From positions 1 through 64,000 of the forward strand of contig JBGSIA010000025.1 of assembly GCA_041751935.1 (NCBI GenBank): a stretch of 64,000 nt of DNA, given 5' to 3'. This document shows positions 7,915 to 17,887 of this stretch, piece after piece. Made by a program: the position numbers and the translations under genes. The notes beneath the pieces are model-generated. The model saw only the letters and a list, made by a program, of their open reading frames with translations, made no database searches and was not told where the DNA came from. Position 1 is the first letter of the stretch, and each line of letters opens with the position of its first letter. This DNA is from JBBSJZ01 sp041751935 (GTDB taxonomy: Bacteria; Planctomycetota; Planctomycetia; Pirellulales; Pirellulaceae).

Positions 7915-10407
7915 ATGACGCAATCGCCCGACGAAATGGACGAGTTTCTGCAGATCTACCTCGAGGAGAGCGAGGAAGAAGCGGAACAGCTCATTGAGTT
8001 GCTGCTAAAGCTTGAGCAGTCGCCAAACGATTCCGAGACGCTGCGGGAAGCGTTTCGGTTGCTGCACACGTTCAAGGGCTCGTCCGGAATGATGGGCTTT
8101 GAACGTGTCAATGGATTAGCGCACGAACTGGAAACTCGATTTGATGCCTACCGCGACGGCCGCGAGACGCTGACCAGCGATACGGTTTCCGTCACATTGC
8201 GTTGCATCGATTTCTTTCGCGCATTCCTGGCGCGGTTGCGCAGCGGCGATGCCGATCAAGGCGACCCCCGACCGCTGATCGACGAACTCATCGCCGTCGC
8301 TTCGGCAACAAGTAGCGTGTCGCCTGCGGCTGGACATTCAAGGGAATCCCAAGACACGGACCAACGTGTTGGCAATTTAGCCTCGCATGCGACAGCGGAC
8401 GATCGGGAAAGCGATTCGGATGAAGCTTCGCTTGACGAGGCGCTCAACGAGGCGTTGGATGAGGCGATCAATGAAGCGAGCATCGCAGCCATCACGCGTC
8501 ACGACTTAGAAACGGCAACGCATTCGGCAACTGTGACGCCTGCCGCGAGTGATGTTGCCCCCCCGACGCGAATCGCCACGAACCTACCGCTGAAAAACAC
8601 CAGCGAAGGGCCTCGTCGGACGGCCATGTTGTGTGTGCGGATGAATCCTGCCATGGAACTGCCGGAACTGAAAGCGAGGTTGGTTGTTGCTCGTTTGCAA
8701 TCGCTTGGCGATCTGGGCGACATCACACCGTCACTGGATGATCTCGACAATATTCCGCCGCCGATCACTTTGCGGATCATGTTACGCACGATCCATACTG
8801 ATGATCGATTGATTGAAGAGTTGGACATCGAAGGGATCGACGCCATTTATTTCGAGGAACTCGATGACGTTGCCAAATCGTTTGCGGCTGCCAGTGATCC
8901 GTCGCGAGCGGCATCCAGTGCTGGCGTGACACCAGGTTCACCGGCCAAGATCGAGACTGCTGAAAGCGGTGATCTGGCACCACAATCGGCCTCCATTTCG
9001 CGGGGAAAAAACACCGAGACGATCCGGATCGGAATTGATCGTTTGGATCGATTGATGAATTTGGCCGGTGAACTGGCGGTAACTAATGCGAGATTCGCCC
9101 AGTTGGCCGACGAAATGCGAATGCTGTTTCGCGCCGGCGGTTCGATCGAGGCTGGTTCGCCGTTAGCCGAATCGTTCCTGCACATGCTGGGGTACAGTGA
9201 CCACAGCGGCAACGGCGGACTGGGTGGCGGCTTTGTTCTCGGTGGTGACGGAGACAATGGCGAAAATTCATATCGACGCGGGTGGATGGAACGGGGGCGA
9301 CGTGTCGCTGGACAAGTCTCTGAGACCGTCGACCAACTTGCTCGCTTGTCCAAGAGTCTGCAACACGCTGTGTTGGAAACAAGGATGGTGCAAGTTGGAC
9401 CACTCTTTGGTCGTTTCCGTCGCATCGTACGCGACCTATCACTCAAACAAGGCAAGCAAGTACGGTTGGAACTTGACGGCGAGTCAACTGAACTCGATAA
9501 ACGAATGGTGGACGAATTGGGTGACCCGATGGTCCACCTGATTCGGAATTCGCTCGATCATGGGATCGAAATGCCGCAAAAGCGAACCGCCAAAGGCAAG
9601 CCAGCCGAAGGTGTGATTCGCTTGCGTGCGTTTCACCAAAGCAACAACGTTGTCATCGAAATTTCTGATGATGGCGCGGGCATTGATGCCGACCGAATTC
9701 GTCAACGAGCGATCGAACGGGGGCTGGCAACGCCTGCGGGGCTGAGCCAGATGAGTGACACCGACGTGTATGGTTTTATTTGGCAGCCAGGTTTCAGTAC
9801 GGCGGAGAAAGTGAGCGATATTTCCGGACGGGGAGTGGGGATGGACGTGGTAAAAGAACGCATCGCGGCGTTGGGCGGAGCCGTGGAACTGGATAGTCGC
9901 CCAGGACGCGGCAGCACCGTGACACTGCGATTGCCACTAACACTGGCCATCGTCAACTCGCTGATCGTGCGATTCCGCGGATTCCGCTTGGCGATTCCGG
10001 TCACGGACGTTTGCGAAGTGATTGGGCTGCAACGTCGCGAGATTTTTAACGCCCAAGGCAAAGAGATGATTGACCTGCGGGGCCACTTGCTGCCGCTTTA
10101 TCGGCTGGATCAACTCTTTAATTGGAACGACGCCTTGCCAGTTGCGAAACAGCCCGTTGACGATTGGGTTCAAGCCGTCTTGGTGCGTGATGGTCACAAG
10201 ATGATCGCCATCGAAGTGGAGGACCTGGAAGGCAACAGTGACGTCGTGATCAAGAGCTTGGACGAGCACTTCGCGCACATCCCCGGCTTGTCGGGAGCCT
10301 GTGTGATGGGTGACGGTGGTGTGTGCTTGGTGATCGATGCGGCATCGTTGTCCATTTCCAAATCGACGTATCGGACAGCTCCCAAATTGGGTATCACTTC
10401 CGTCTAA
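7915..10407 (+). CDS. cheA: CheA-type chemotaxis histidine kinase
   Basis: 830 residues. An N-terminal HPt domain has the phosphorylated His51 in LLHTFKGSSGMMGF. A long acidic, low-complexity linker (residues ~140-220) leads to a P2-like region, then the CheA dimerisation helices (RIGIDRLDRLMNLAGELAVTN), an HATPase domain with the N box LIRNSLDHGIE and GRGVGMDVV, and a C-terminal CheW-like domain (residues ~675-820). No receiver domain is fused. It would phosphorylate a CheY-like regulator in response to receptor input. The dimerisation region contains a Gly-rich insertion (GGLGGGFVLGGDGDNG). No cheW, cheY or receptor gene lies nearby, so its pathway cannot be told from context. Confidence 0.92.
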   Translation: MTQSPDEMDEFLQIYLEESEEEAEQLIELLLKLEQSPNDSETLREAFRLLHTFKGSSGMMGFERVNGLAHELETRFDAYRDGRETLTSDTVSVTLRCIDFFRAFLARLRSGDADQGDPRPLIDELIAVASATSSVSPAAGHSRESQDTDQRVGNLASHATADDRESDSDEASLDEALNEALDEAINEASIAAITRHDLETATHSATVTPAASDVAPPTRIATNLPLKNTSEGPRRTAMLCVRMNPAMELPELKARLVVARLQSLGDLGDITPSLDDLDNIPPPITLRIMLRTIHTDDRLIEELDIEGIDAIYFEELDDVAKSFAAASDPSRAASSAGVTPGSPAKIETAESGDLAPQSASISRGKNTETIRIGIDRLDRLMNLAGELAVTNARFAQLADEMRMLFRAGGSIEAGSPLAESFLHMLGYSDHSGNGGLGGGFVLGGDGDNGENSYRRGWMERGRRVAGQVSETVDQLARLSKSLQHAVLETRMVQVGPLFGRFRRIVRDLSLKQGKQVRLELDGESTELDKRMVDELGDPMVHLIRNSLDHGIEMPQKRTAKGKPAEGVIRLRAFHQSNNVVIEISDDGAGIDADRIRQRAIERGLATPAGLSQMSDTDVYGFIWQPGFSTAEKVSDISGRGVGMDVVKERIAALGGAVELDSRPGRGSTVTLRLPLTLAIVNSLIVRFRGFRLAIPVTDVCEVIGLQRREIFNAQGKEMIDLRGHLLPLYRLDQLFNWNDALPVAKQPVDDWVQAVLVRDGHKMIAIEVEDLEGNSDVVIKSLDEHFAHIPGLSGACVMGDGGVCLVIDAASLSISKSTYRTAPKLGITSV

Positions 10408-10594
10408 ATGTCTCGCGTTGCTGTTAAGCTGTTCCGAATTTATCGCTTATGAATTCGGGTGGTATCACGAGAACCGGATTGCTCGCTCGGAAAGGTTGTA
10501 GCGCCCGGAAGCCTTGTGACGATTAGCGGTATGTTGGTTGTGGGCTGGAACTCGCAACCTTCGGAACCCTGCTTCGTGAAACGCGAGACCCCGA

Positions 10595-11479
10595 GTGACA
10601 GCTTCCTTGAAAATTTTTAGTGGTGAATTTGTCGTGACTCGCAATCTCCGTGTTGGCAGCCGACTTGACAAATATCGCCTGATCCGGCGATTGGGAGAGG
10701 GAGGGTTTGCGACCGTCTTTGCCGCACTTGATACGATCGAGGATCGTCGTGTCGCACTGAAGATTCCCAACAGTCGATTCGTATCCAACGTTCAAACGCT
10801 CGATGATGTCCAGCGAGAAGTACGGATCATGGCCAAGCTTGAACACCCCTGTATCCTGCCGTTGAAGGATGCTCGATTCATCGATAGTCATTTTGTCATG
10901 GTCTTCCCTCTTGGCGAAGAAACGCTTGGCGACCGGTTGTCGCGGCGAATCGCCCGAGCGACCGCGGTTGAATATGTCCACCAAATGGTTCAAGCCGTAG
11001 CATACGCTCACCAACACCGAGTGCTGCATCGTGACATCAAACCCGACAATTTCATTTTGTTTCCCGGCCAAGAAATCCGTTTGACGGATTTTGGACTCGC
11101 CCGAGTCGAACGCGGAAGCCATGTTGAATCCGCATCCGGGACGCTCGGGTATATGGCTCCAGAGCAAGCAATGGGTCACCCAACATACCGCAGTGATGTA
11201 TTTTCGTTGGGTCTGGTGATTTATCGCATGCTCGCCGGAGAACTACCGCAATATCCCTTTACGCCACCGTTGTCAGGTTACAACAAACTTCGCCGGGGAC
11301 TCTCATCCGACTTGGTGTCGCTCATTCGCAAGGCGATTGACCCCACGCCCAACAAGCGATTTCGCGATGCCGTGGCAATGAATAATGCTCTGCAAAAGAT
11401 TCGTTCACCACTGAGTGAACGCAGCAGTCGGGGAGTACAATCACGGGTCTATTGTCAATCCGCCGCTCGCGTCGCGTAA
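10595..11479 (+). CDS. Compact Hanks-type serine/threonine protein kinase
   Basis: 294 residues, almost entirely kinase domain: the glycine loop GEGGFATVF, VALKIP with the ATP-anchoring Lys, the catalytic loop HRDIKPDN, DFGLA, and APEQA in the activation segment. All catalytic residues are present, so an active kinase is expected. It lacks the transmembrane and sensor extension seen in many planctomycete kinases, which suggests a cytosolic enzyme. It follows cheA by 187 bp on the same strand. The start is uncertain because the first ~20 residues precede the conserved domain and a GTG lies at about residue 14. Confidence 0.9.
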   Translation: MTASLKIFSGEFVVTRNLRVGSRLDKYRLIRRLGEGGFATVFAALDTIEDRRVALKIPNSRFVSNVQTLDDVQREVRIMAKLEHPCILPLKDARFIDSHFVMVFPLGEETLGDRLSRRIARATAVEYVHQMVQAVAYAHQHRVLHRDIKPDNFILFPGQEIRLTDFGLARVERGSHVESASGTLGYMAPEQAMGHPTYRSDVFSLGLVIYRMLAGELPQYPFTPPLSGYNKLRRGLSSDLVSLIRKAIDPTPNKRFRDAVAMNNALQKIRSPLSERSSRGVQSRVYCQSAARVA

Positions 11480-11542
11480 ACTGGCTCGCTTTTTGCCGGT
11501 TCACTGTCAATCGTTTGCTTATCAACGGCCAAAGGAATCGCG

Positions 11543-13588
11543 GTGAACCGATTAGCACAGTCACACAGCCCATATCTACTCCAGCATCAACATAACCCAG
11601 TCGATTGGTTCCCATGGTGTGATGAAGCATTTGATCTCGCTCGAGAAACCGATCGTCCAGTCTTCCTGTCCGTCGGTTACGCAGCGTGTCACTGGTGCCA
11701 TGTGATGGAGCATGAGTCGTTTGAGAACGTCCAGACCGCAGCCTTCTTGAATAAACACTTCGTGTGCATCAAGGTCGACCGCGAGGAACGCCCGGACATC
11801 GATCAAGTGTATATGAACTCCGTACAGATTATGTCTGGCCGTGGCGGTTGGCCGATGAGTGTGTTCTTGAACTACCGTCGCGAGCCCTTTTATGCCGGTA
11901 CGTATTGGCCGCCGACAGCGCGTCATGGGATGCCTGGATTCATGCAAGTTCTGGACGCACTGGTGGAGGCGTGGACGACGCGGCGAAGCGATGTGGAGAC
12001 GCACGCCGCGGAGATCCGTGACGCGTTGATTCAATTGTCTGGAGCGGACTCCAGTACCGAATCGTTTGCAACTGACCCTGCGGTTATCGAAATCGCCACC
12101 GACCGCTTGATCCGAGTCTTGGATCGACGCTACGGCGGATTTGGCAACGCTCCGAAGTTCCCGCATGCCACCGACCTCCAGTTGCTGCTCACTCGCGGCG
12201 CGGCCCTTGGAAATCGAGACTTGGTTACCGCAGCGACATTCACCTTGGATGCAATCGCCGCCGGCGGTATTCGTGATCACATCGGTGGAGGGTTCGCTCG
12301 CTACAGCGTCGATGCTCAGTGGTTAGTTCCGCACTTTGAAAAAATGCTCTACGACAATGCGCTGTTGGCACTGTGTTACACCCGAGCGTTTCAAATCACC
12401 GATGAACCGCGACACGCGGAGGTCACCCGCGAGACGCTCGAGTACTTGCAGCGCGAGATGGTCGATCCAAGCGGCGGTTTCCACTGCAGCGAAGACGCCG
12501 ATAGTGAGGGCATCGAAGGCAAGTATTACGTCTGGAGCGTTAGTGAAATTCGTGAGTTGTTAGGGAACGAGCGAGCGGAATTGTTTTGCCGAGTGTACGA
12601 CGTTACCGAGAGGGGTAACTTCGAAGGACACAACATCCCTAACCTCCTTCATGACGTCGCCGTCAACGACGAAGAGCGGCAACAGCTTCGTCAGTGTATC
12701 AACGAGTTGTACGACCATCGGCTCACTCGAGTGCGACCAGGGCGTGACGACAAAATTCTCACCTCTTGGAATGCACTTGCGATACAGGCATTCGCTGTTG
12801 CCGGCGGCGTACTAGATAACCCAGCATTCATCTCGTCGGCGGTTCGCGCAGCGGAGTTCATGCTGCGCGAGATGACCACCGACGACCACCAACTGCGACA
12901 TGCGTTTCGCAACGGAGTTTCGCATGTTGCTGGATTTCTTGAGGATTACGCGTACTCAATCGAAGCCTTGATTGCGTTGTTCGAGGCTACTGCGAATGCT
13001 CATTGGCTTGAGCAAGCAACTTATTTCGCTGACCAACTACTCAATCGATTTCAAGATGAGTCTGGCGGTGGTTTCTTCTTCACGGCACATGATGGCGAGA
13101 CACTGATCGCCAGAAACAAAGACTGGCACGATGGAAGTCTTGTAAGTGGTAACGCATCGGCTGCGATGGGATTGCTGAAACTGGCTAGCCTTTGTGACCG
13201 CAACGAATACCGGCTAGCCGCCGAGCGCACATTCGCCGCCGCAAGTGACGTAATGCAAAGCCAAGCGGCGGCATGCGCCGGGTTGCTCACGTCACTGGAT
13301 CGTTTCCTCGACAATTCGCGACAGTGGGTCCTGGTCGTGCCCAACGAAGCGATGTTTGTATCGTTGCGTCAAGCGTGGATGCGACCGTTCGAACCTCGGG
13401 CTACCCGTTTCGTGATTGTCGCTGGGACGCCAAAGTCAGAAACGTTGTCTGCGATGAGCATAGGTAAAGAATCCATCGACGGCAAACCAACACTCTATCG
13501 CTGTGAGCAATTCGTTTGTGACGCTCCGTTGGTTGGCGACGAAGTACTGCAGTTTTTGAGATCGGCGGGATCGCAAATCGCTGGCTAG
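11543..13588 (+). CDS. DUF255 thioredoxin-like protein (YyaL/SPATA20 family)
   Basis: 681 residues from a GTG start. The N-terminus is characteristic: NRLAQSHSPYLLQH, NPVDWFPW, and the thioredoxin-like CHWCHVM with Cys49 and Cys52, followed by VDREERPD and GGWPMSVFL. The remaining ~500 residues form an alpha/alpha-barrel-like region similar to N-acylglucosamine epimerase folds (NAPKFPHA, HFEKMLYDNALL, RPGRDDKILTSWN). This matches the full-length YyaL/SPATA20 family. The biochemical role is not settled; redox function is inferred from CxxC. It lies 63 bp after the kinase gene and 74 bp before the acyltransferase gene. Confidence 0.9.
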   Translation: MNRLAQSHSPYLLQHQHNPVDWFPWCDEAFDLARETDRPVFLSVGYAACHWCHVMEHESFENVQTAAFLNKHFVCIKVDREERPDIDQVYMNSVQIMSGRGGWPMSVFLNYRREPFYAGTYWPPTARHGMPGFMQVLDALVEAWTTRRSDVETHAAEIRDALIQLSGADSSTESFATDPAVIEIATDRLIRVLDRRYGGFGNAPKFPHATDLQLLLTRGAALGNRDLVTAATFTLDAIAAGGIRDHIGGGFARYSVDAQWLVPHFEKMLYDNALLALCYTRAFQITDEPRHAEVTRETLEYLQREMVDPSGGFHCSEDADSEGIEGKYYVWSVSEIRELLGNERAELFCRVYDVTERGNFEGHNIPNLLHDVAVNDEERQQLRQCINELYDHRLTRVRPGRDDKILTSWNALAIQAFAVAGGVLDNPAFISSAVRAAEFMLREMTTDDHQLRHAFRNGVSHVAGFLEDYAYSIEALIALFEATANAHWLEQATYFADQLLNRFQDESGGGFFFTAHDGETLIARNKDWHDGSLVSGNASAAMGLLKLASLCDRNEYRLAAERTFAAASDVMQSQAAACAGLLTSLDRFLDNSRQWVLVVPNEAMFVSLRQAWMRPFEPRATRFVIVAGTPKSETLSAMSIGKESIDGKPTLYRCEQFVCDAPLVGDEVLQFLRSAGSQIAG

Positions 13589-13662
13589 ACGGTTCCACCA
13601 GGACGATTAAAATGTTTGCGGCTTTCGATTATCAGACCTGATTTGTTTGTAAGCCGGAAATA

Positions 13663-15615
13663 ATGACAACAGTGATGCCTGGGTCGACACATTTCGTCTA
13701 TCGAGCGGATATTGACGGCCTTCGCGCTCTTGCCGTGGCGATGGTTCTGCTGTTTCATTTTGATATCGGGTTGAGCGGCGGCTACGTTGGCGTGGACGTC
13801 TTCTTTGTCATCTCCGGATATTTGATCACCCAAATCATTGATCGTGATGTCGCTGCAGGGAAGTTTTCCTACCTGAAGTTTTGGGAGCGAAGAATCCGGC
13901 GTCTGCTGCCAGCCCTTGCGGTCATGTCAGTTGCGGTCCTGTTGGCCGGGTATTTGATTCTTGTGCCGAACGACTTTCAAGAATTGGGACAGGGCTTACT
14001 AGCCATGGCCGTCGGATTGGCCAACGTTCATTACTGGCACGAAGCCGGATACTTCGATGGGCCATCGGAACTTAAACCGCTGCTACACACATGGTCGCTA
14101 GCCGTCGAAGAACAGTTCTATTTGGTGATGCCGCTTTTCCTGATCGGAGTCCACCGTTTGTTCCGAAACCGCAGTCTCGCGATCATGGTATTGCTGGCCT
14201 GCGCTTCGTTACTTTGGAGTGTTATTGGTACGCCGATCTATCCCGTGGCATCATTCTTCTTGCTACCCGCCCGCGCGTGGGAATTGCTGCTTGGCGGTAT
14301 TGCGGCCGAATGTGTCAACCGAATCACGATCGAACGACGAACTGCGACGACTTGGTCCGTGATCGGCATAGCGGCGATCCTGTGGAGTGGTTTCGCCTAC
14401 AGTGAAACGACAGTCTTCCCAGGCATTGCTGCGACGGTACCTTGCTTCGGTGCAGCTATCTTGATCGTTGTCGGCGCAAATCATTCGACATTCGTCAGCA
14501 AAATTCTGGCGTTTCCATCCGTTGTGTTCGTTGGAAAAATCTCGTATTCGCTCTACCTTTGGCACTGGCCCATCATTGTCTTCGCCAAGTACCTGCATCC
14601 CACTGCCTACTCGACACCGGAACTCGTTCTGTTGATGGGATTGGCTGTCGTAATGGGCGCCCTCTCGTGGCGATTCGTCGAAACACCTTTTCGCATACGA
14701 AAACAAGCGACATCACCCAGCTGGGTTTATTGCACTGCCGCAACGGTGCTATCGAGTATCGCAATCATCGGCCTGGGACTGCATCTGTCCGATGGCATCC
14801 GCGGACGATTCAGTTCGACATCGCTGGCCTATGCGGACGCAATGCAAGATCGCTATCCAACCAAAAGTGACTTCTACAACGTTCCTGAACGTACCATTGA
14901 ACAGAAAGGACTGTCGCGAATTGACGACTGCCCTGGGGACCAACCGCCGCGACTGGCGATCATCGGCGATAGTCATGGAAACGCAATGTTACCCGTCATG
15001 CAAGATCTGGCAAAGGAAATGGCAGTACCCACTGTTTTCATTTCCCGGTCAGCTACGATTCCATTGATCTTTGACGCCAGCGGACCACGCAAAGAATATT
15101 CGCACTACTACGAAAGCGTCCGCAAGCAACTTCAACGCCTTGTCTCGTTGACTGACGTTGTCGTCATCGCGCGATGGGGCGGATACCCAGACGGCATGTT
15201 GACGCAACAGGCTTGGGAACGAACTTTACGAGGATTCGAATCCCTCGGATTGCGAGTCTGGATCGTGCTGCCGATTCCCGACGCGCGAGTTGACGTGCCG
15301 CGAGCCTTGGCGGTCGCCAATAGCTGGGGAATGTCGACAACGAACATTCCACTTTCCCAACAGGAAGTACTTCTGAGTCACGGCAGCGCCGAGAAAATCC
15401 TCAAAAGTGTAGCTGGAACCAATTTGCAGTTTGTCGATCCAGTTCCCTACTTCTTTACAGAATCATCGATCGCAAAAATCGTCGCCGACGGTCGCTCCCT
15501 TTACTACGATGACAACCATCTCTCTACCTACGGAGCACGTTGGCTGCGGCCCTGTTTCGAGCCCATGTTTCAATTTTTCAGTACGTCGATGAACGAAAAC
15601 GCATCGGCAATGTAA
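13663..15615 (+). CDS. OafA/YrhL-type acyltransferase with C-terminal SGNH domain
   Basis: 650 residues. The N-terminal acyltransferase-3 domain starts RADIDGLRALAVAMVLLFHF and GGYVGVDVFFVISGYLIT, with about ten hydrophobic segments to residue ~385, including TWSLAVEEQFY. A periplasmic SGNH domain follows, with the nucleophile in AIIGDSHGN (~residue 436) and the closing Asp/His in DDNHLS. Such fusions O-acetylate exopolysaccharide, LPS or peptidoglycan: the membrane part moves acyl groups across the membrane and the SGNH part transfers them. The target sugar is unknown. With the GT2-GT39 enzyme and Kdo transferase, it suggests an elaborate cell-envelope glycan. Confidence 0.92.
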   Translation: MTTVMPGSTHFVYRADIDGLRALAVAMVLLFHFDIGLSGGYVGVDVFFVISGYLITQIIDRDVAAGKFSYLKFWERRIRRLLPALAVMSVAVLLAGYLILVPNDFQELGQGLLAMAVGLANVHYWHEAGYFDGPSELKPLLHTWSLAVEEQFYLVMPLFLIGVHRLFRNRSLAIMVLLACASLLWSVIGTPIYPVASFFLLPARAWELLLGGIAAECVNRITIERRTATTWSVIGIAAILWSGFAYSETTVFPGIAATVPCFGAAILIVVGANHSTFVSKILAFPSVVFVGKISYSLYLWHWPIIVFAKYLHPTAYSTPELVLLMGLAVVMGALSWRFVETPFRIRKQATSPSWVYCTAATVLSSIAIIGLGLHLSDGIRGRFSSTSLAYADAMQDRYPTKSDFYNVPERTIEQKGLSRIDDCPGDQPPRLAIIGDSHGNAMLPVMQDLAKEMAVPTVFISRSATIPLIFDASGPRKEYSHYYESVRKQLQRLVSLTDVVVIARWGGYPDGMLTQQAWERTLRGFESLGLRVWIVLPIPDARVDVPRALAVANSWGMSTTNIPLSQQEVLLSHGSAEKILKSVAGTNLQFVDPVPYFFTESSIAKIVADGRSLYYDDNHLSTYGARWLRPCFEPMFQFFSTSMNENASAM

Positions 15616-15703
15616 TCGATGCCTATCCTTTCACATTGCAACTGCTGTACTTTAGCACCTGACGGTTTTATTATCGCTGTCATCGACTAGACAATCGGTG
15701 GGT

Positions 15704-15778
15704 AAATAAGTGTTCGATACCATTTGTCAGCAACTGACCCTACGCGGACTTCGCACAAACCGCACCGGACACTTATTT
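15704..15778. repeat. Inverted-repeat element (AAATAAGTGT ... ACACTTATTT)
   Basis: A perfect 10-bp inverted repeat, 15704-15713 and 15769-15778, within near-matching GGTAAATAAGTGTTCG and CCGGACACTTATTTGCC. It frames 55 bp in the gap between the acyltransferase and the TlpA-like gene. There is no T-tract, so it is not a classic terminator. It may be a small palindromic mobile element. Confidence 0.45.
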
Positions 15779-15824
15779 GCCGCTCATTACTAAACGATGT
15801 TCACTCAACTTATGGCCCGAAACA

Positions 15825-17159
15825 ATGCGTTGCCAATTTCGACTTTTTTGCTGTGCACTTATTTTCGCCACGACAATGGTCGTTGATGCGGATGAGCCAA
15901 AGGATCCCTCAACTGCTGAGGTGGCTGCGACTGCGAGCGAGACAGATCAAGAAACGAAAAAACCTGCGTTTGAACTTAGCGAAGAAGTGAGATTGGCGAT
16001 TCTTCCGCTGTTCAAATCCATAGCGGAGGCCGATGTTTCTCGCGTGACCGTTGAACTGTCCGCTGAGTCACTCACTGGCGCACAAATTGTCGACAGCCAA
16101 ACCTCGACCTACCAAATCGGCTCAATCGCTCCCGATCAGTTCACGGTTTATCTCAAGGAACCGCAACAACGATTGCGTGTGTACTGCAACGGAAAGGAAA
16201 TGATTGTGGCCATGTCGGCCGATGCGTTTTTTCGCGCCGAAGAACCCATCCAGACCCAAATGGCCGTCACCAGCTTACCGGTAGCGATGGGTCCCTACCC
16301 TGAGCCCGTATTGGCGTTATCGCTTGCTGGTGTCGACCCCGCTGTCTTTCTCTTGGGAGCGATGAAAAGCGTCGAGTTGGTCGAGCGAGGAAAGTTTCGC
16401 GGCGAGACTCCAGCAATTCACTTTAAGGGAGTTCAAGATGACGGAGTTTCTTGGAACCTTTGGATCACTCAAGGCGAGCAACCCAAACCGCTTCGCTTGC
16501 TCGTTGACCTGACACCGATGCTGCGAGCTGCCGGACAAGTCCAGGTTCCCGATGACTACACTTATCAACTTCGTTTCGATTTCATGTCATGGCGGATGTC
16601 GGGAGAAGTTGACAAGGGACTGTTTACTTTTAATCCGCCCAAAGAGGCTGTTGAATACAAGTCGCTTGAAGACTATTTCGAAACGATCAGTAAAGTCGGG
16701 GAAAAACATCCCTTGCTAGGAATGGCGGCGCCGGCATTCAAAACCGAAACTCTCACCGGAGATAAGATCAATTCCGAATCGCTCGCCGGAAAGGTAATCG
16801 TCCTGGATTTCTGGGCAACTTGGTGCCCTCCCTGTATCGCTTCGATGCCGGTGATTAGCGATGTCTGCAGCAAGTATGCTGATAAGGGCGTCGTTTTTTT
16901 TGCGGTGAATACAGGCGAGTCAGCCAAAACGATCGCGGACTTTGCCAAGAAACAAGGATGGACAGCAACCATTATTTTGGATGTGGACGAAAAGATCGCT
17001 GACTCTTTTCGCATCGACGCCCTGCCTCAAACGATCATTGTCGGACCCGACAAGACGATCCAAGCTGCTCACATTGGATTCGATGGGGAAGAGGTCCTAA
17101 GAGACCTGTTGTCTCAGGAGCTGGAGTTGCTCATCGGGGGCGGCAAGCTCACCAACTGA
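15825..17159 (+). CDS. TlpA/ResA-like periplasmic thioredoxin with N-terminal DUF2092-like domain
   Basis: 444 residues from the ATG at 15825, chosen because a signal peptide (MRCQFRLFCCALIFATTMVVDA) starts there. An upstream in-frame ATG at 15777 would put 16 extra residues before it. Residues ~50-290 form a beta-rich domain resembling DUF2092 lipoprotein-carrier-like domains. Residues ~300-440 are a TlpA/AhpC-type thioredoxin fold with WATWCPPC and a cis-Pro region (DALPQTIIVG). It probably reduces or isomerises disulfides of exported proteins. The gene is convergent with rplK. Confidence 0.85.
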   Translation: MRCQFRLFCCALIFATTMVVDADEPKDPSTAEVAATASETDQETKKPAFELSEEVRLAILPLFKSIAEADVSRVTVELSAESLTGAQIVDSQTSTYQIGSIAPDQFTVYLKEPQQRLRVYCNGKEMIVAMSADAFFRAEEPIQTQMAVTSLPVAMGPYPEPVLALSLAGVDPAVFLLGAMKSVELVERGKFRGETPAIHFKGVQDDGVSWNLWITQGEQPKPLRLLVDLTPMLRAAGQVQVPDDYTYQLRFDFMSWRMSGEVDKGLFTFNPPKEAVEYKSLEDYFETISKVGEKHPLLGMAAPAFKTETLTGDKINSESLAGKVIVLDFWATWCPPCIASMPVISDVCSKYADKGVVFFAVNTGESAKTIADFAKKQGWTATIILDVDEKIADSFRIDALPQTIIVGPDKTIQAAHIGFDGEEVLRDLLSQELELLIGGGKLTN

Positions 17160-17186
17160 ATCATCAAGCACCAATGCGCTAATGAA

Positions 17187-17244
17187 GGTAGTGGATCTTG
17201 TTCACGCTCCGGAAATGCGACGGATCTATAACAATTCCACTACC
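17187..17244. other. Inverted repeat at the tlpA-like / rplK convergent junction
   Basis: A 9-bp perfect inverted repeat (GGTAGTGGA / TCCACTACC) separated by 40 bp sits between the two converging genes. It has no T-tract on either side, so terminator function is uncertain. Confidence 0.3.
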
Positions 17245-17268
17245 GGAGATGTTTCTCTGGATGAAGCC

Positions 17269-17694
17269 CTAACCTTCAACAACGATGCCCATGCTGCGGG
17301 CGGTGCCTTCGATCATGCGAGTCGCCTGATCTACGCTTCGAGCATTCAAGTCCGCCATCTTCTTCTTGGCGATCTCTTCGCATTGAGCGCGAGTAACCTT
17401 GGCAACCTTATCGCGATTGGGAACACCACTACCCTTGGCGATTCCAGCAGACTGTTTCAGCAACGCTGCGGCAGGTGGACTTTTGGTGATGAACTCAAAA
17501 CTTCGGTCATTGTAAACCGTAACAACAACCGGGATCGGAGTTCCCGCATATTCCTTGGTGCGCTCATTGAACGCCATCACGAACTGACCGAGGTTCACAC
17601 CATACTTACCCAACGACGTACCAACTGGTGGTGCGGGAGTCGCTTGACCACCGGGGACTTGGAACTTTGCTTGTCCAGTAACTTGCTTTGCCAT
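17269..17694 (-). CDS. rplK: 50S ribosomal protein L11
   Basis: 141 residues, the normal length. It has the L11 N-terminal domain (VPGGQATPAPPVGTSLGKYGVN) and the C-terminal rRNA-binding domain (FEFITKSPPAAALLKQSAG, ARSVDQATRMIEGTARSMGI). L11 forms the GTPase-associated centre with 23S rRNA and helps EF-G and release factor function. It is the last gene of the tuf-secE-nusG-rplK run. In most bacteria rplA follows directly; here a convergent TlpA-like gene does. Confidence 0.98.
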   Translation of the reverse strand: MAKQVTGQAKFQVPGGQATPAPPVGTSLGKYGVNLGQFVMAFNERTKEYAGTPIPVVVTVYNDRSFEFITKSPPAAALLKQSAGIAKGSGVPNRDKVAKVTRAQCEEIAKKKMADLNARSVDQATRMIEGTARSMGIVVEG

Positions 17695-17887
17695 GTTTCA
17701 ACTAACGAAGATCAATTTGAAGATTTAAGGTTTTACTATATTTTTGTTGTTACCATCCCAGCCAAACTGTTCTGAGACGATAATCGCCGACTGACGCAGG
17801 ATGAAGTGACCCGACACAGCGGCCTTGAATAGCGATCGCGGCTCTTTATAACGATTCGGAGCCAGGATTGCGATCCCCCCCGGGGCT

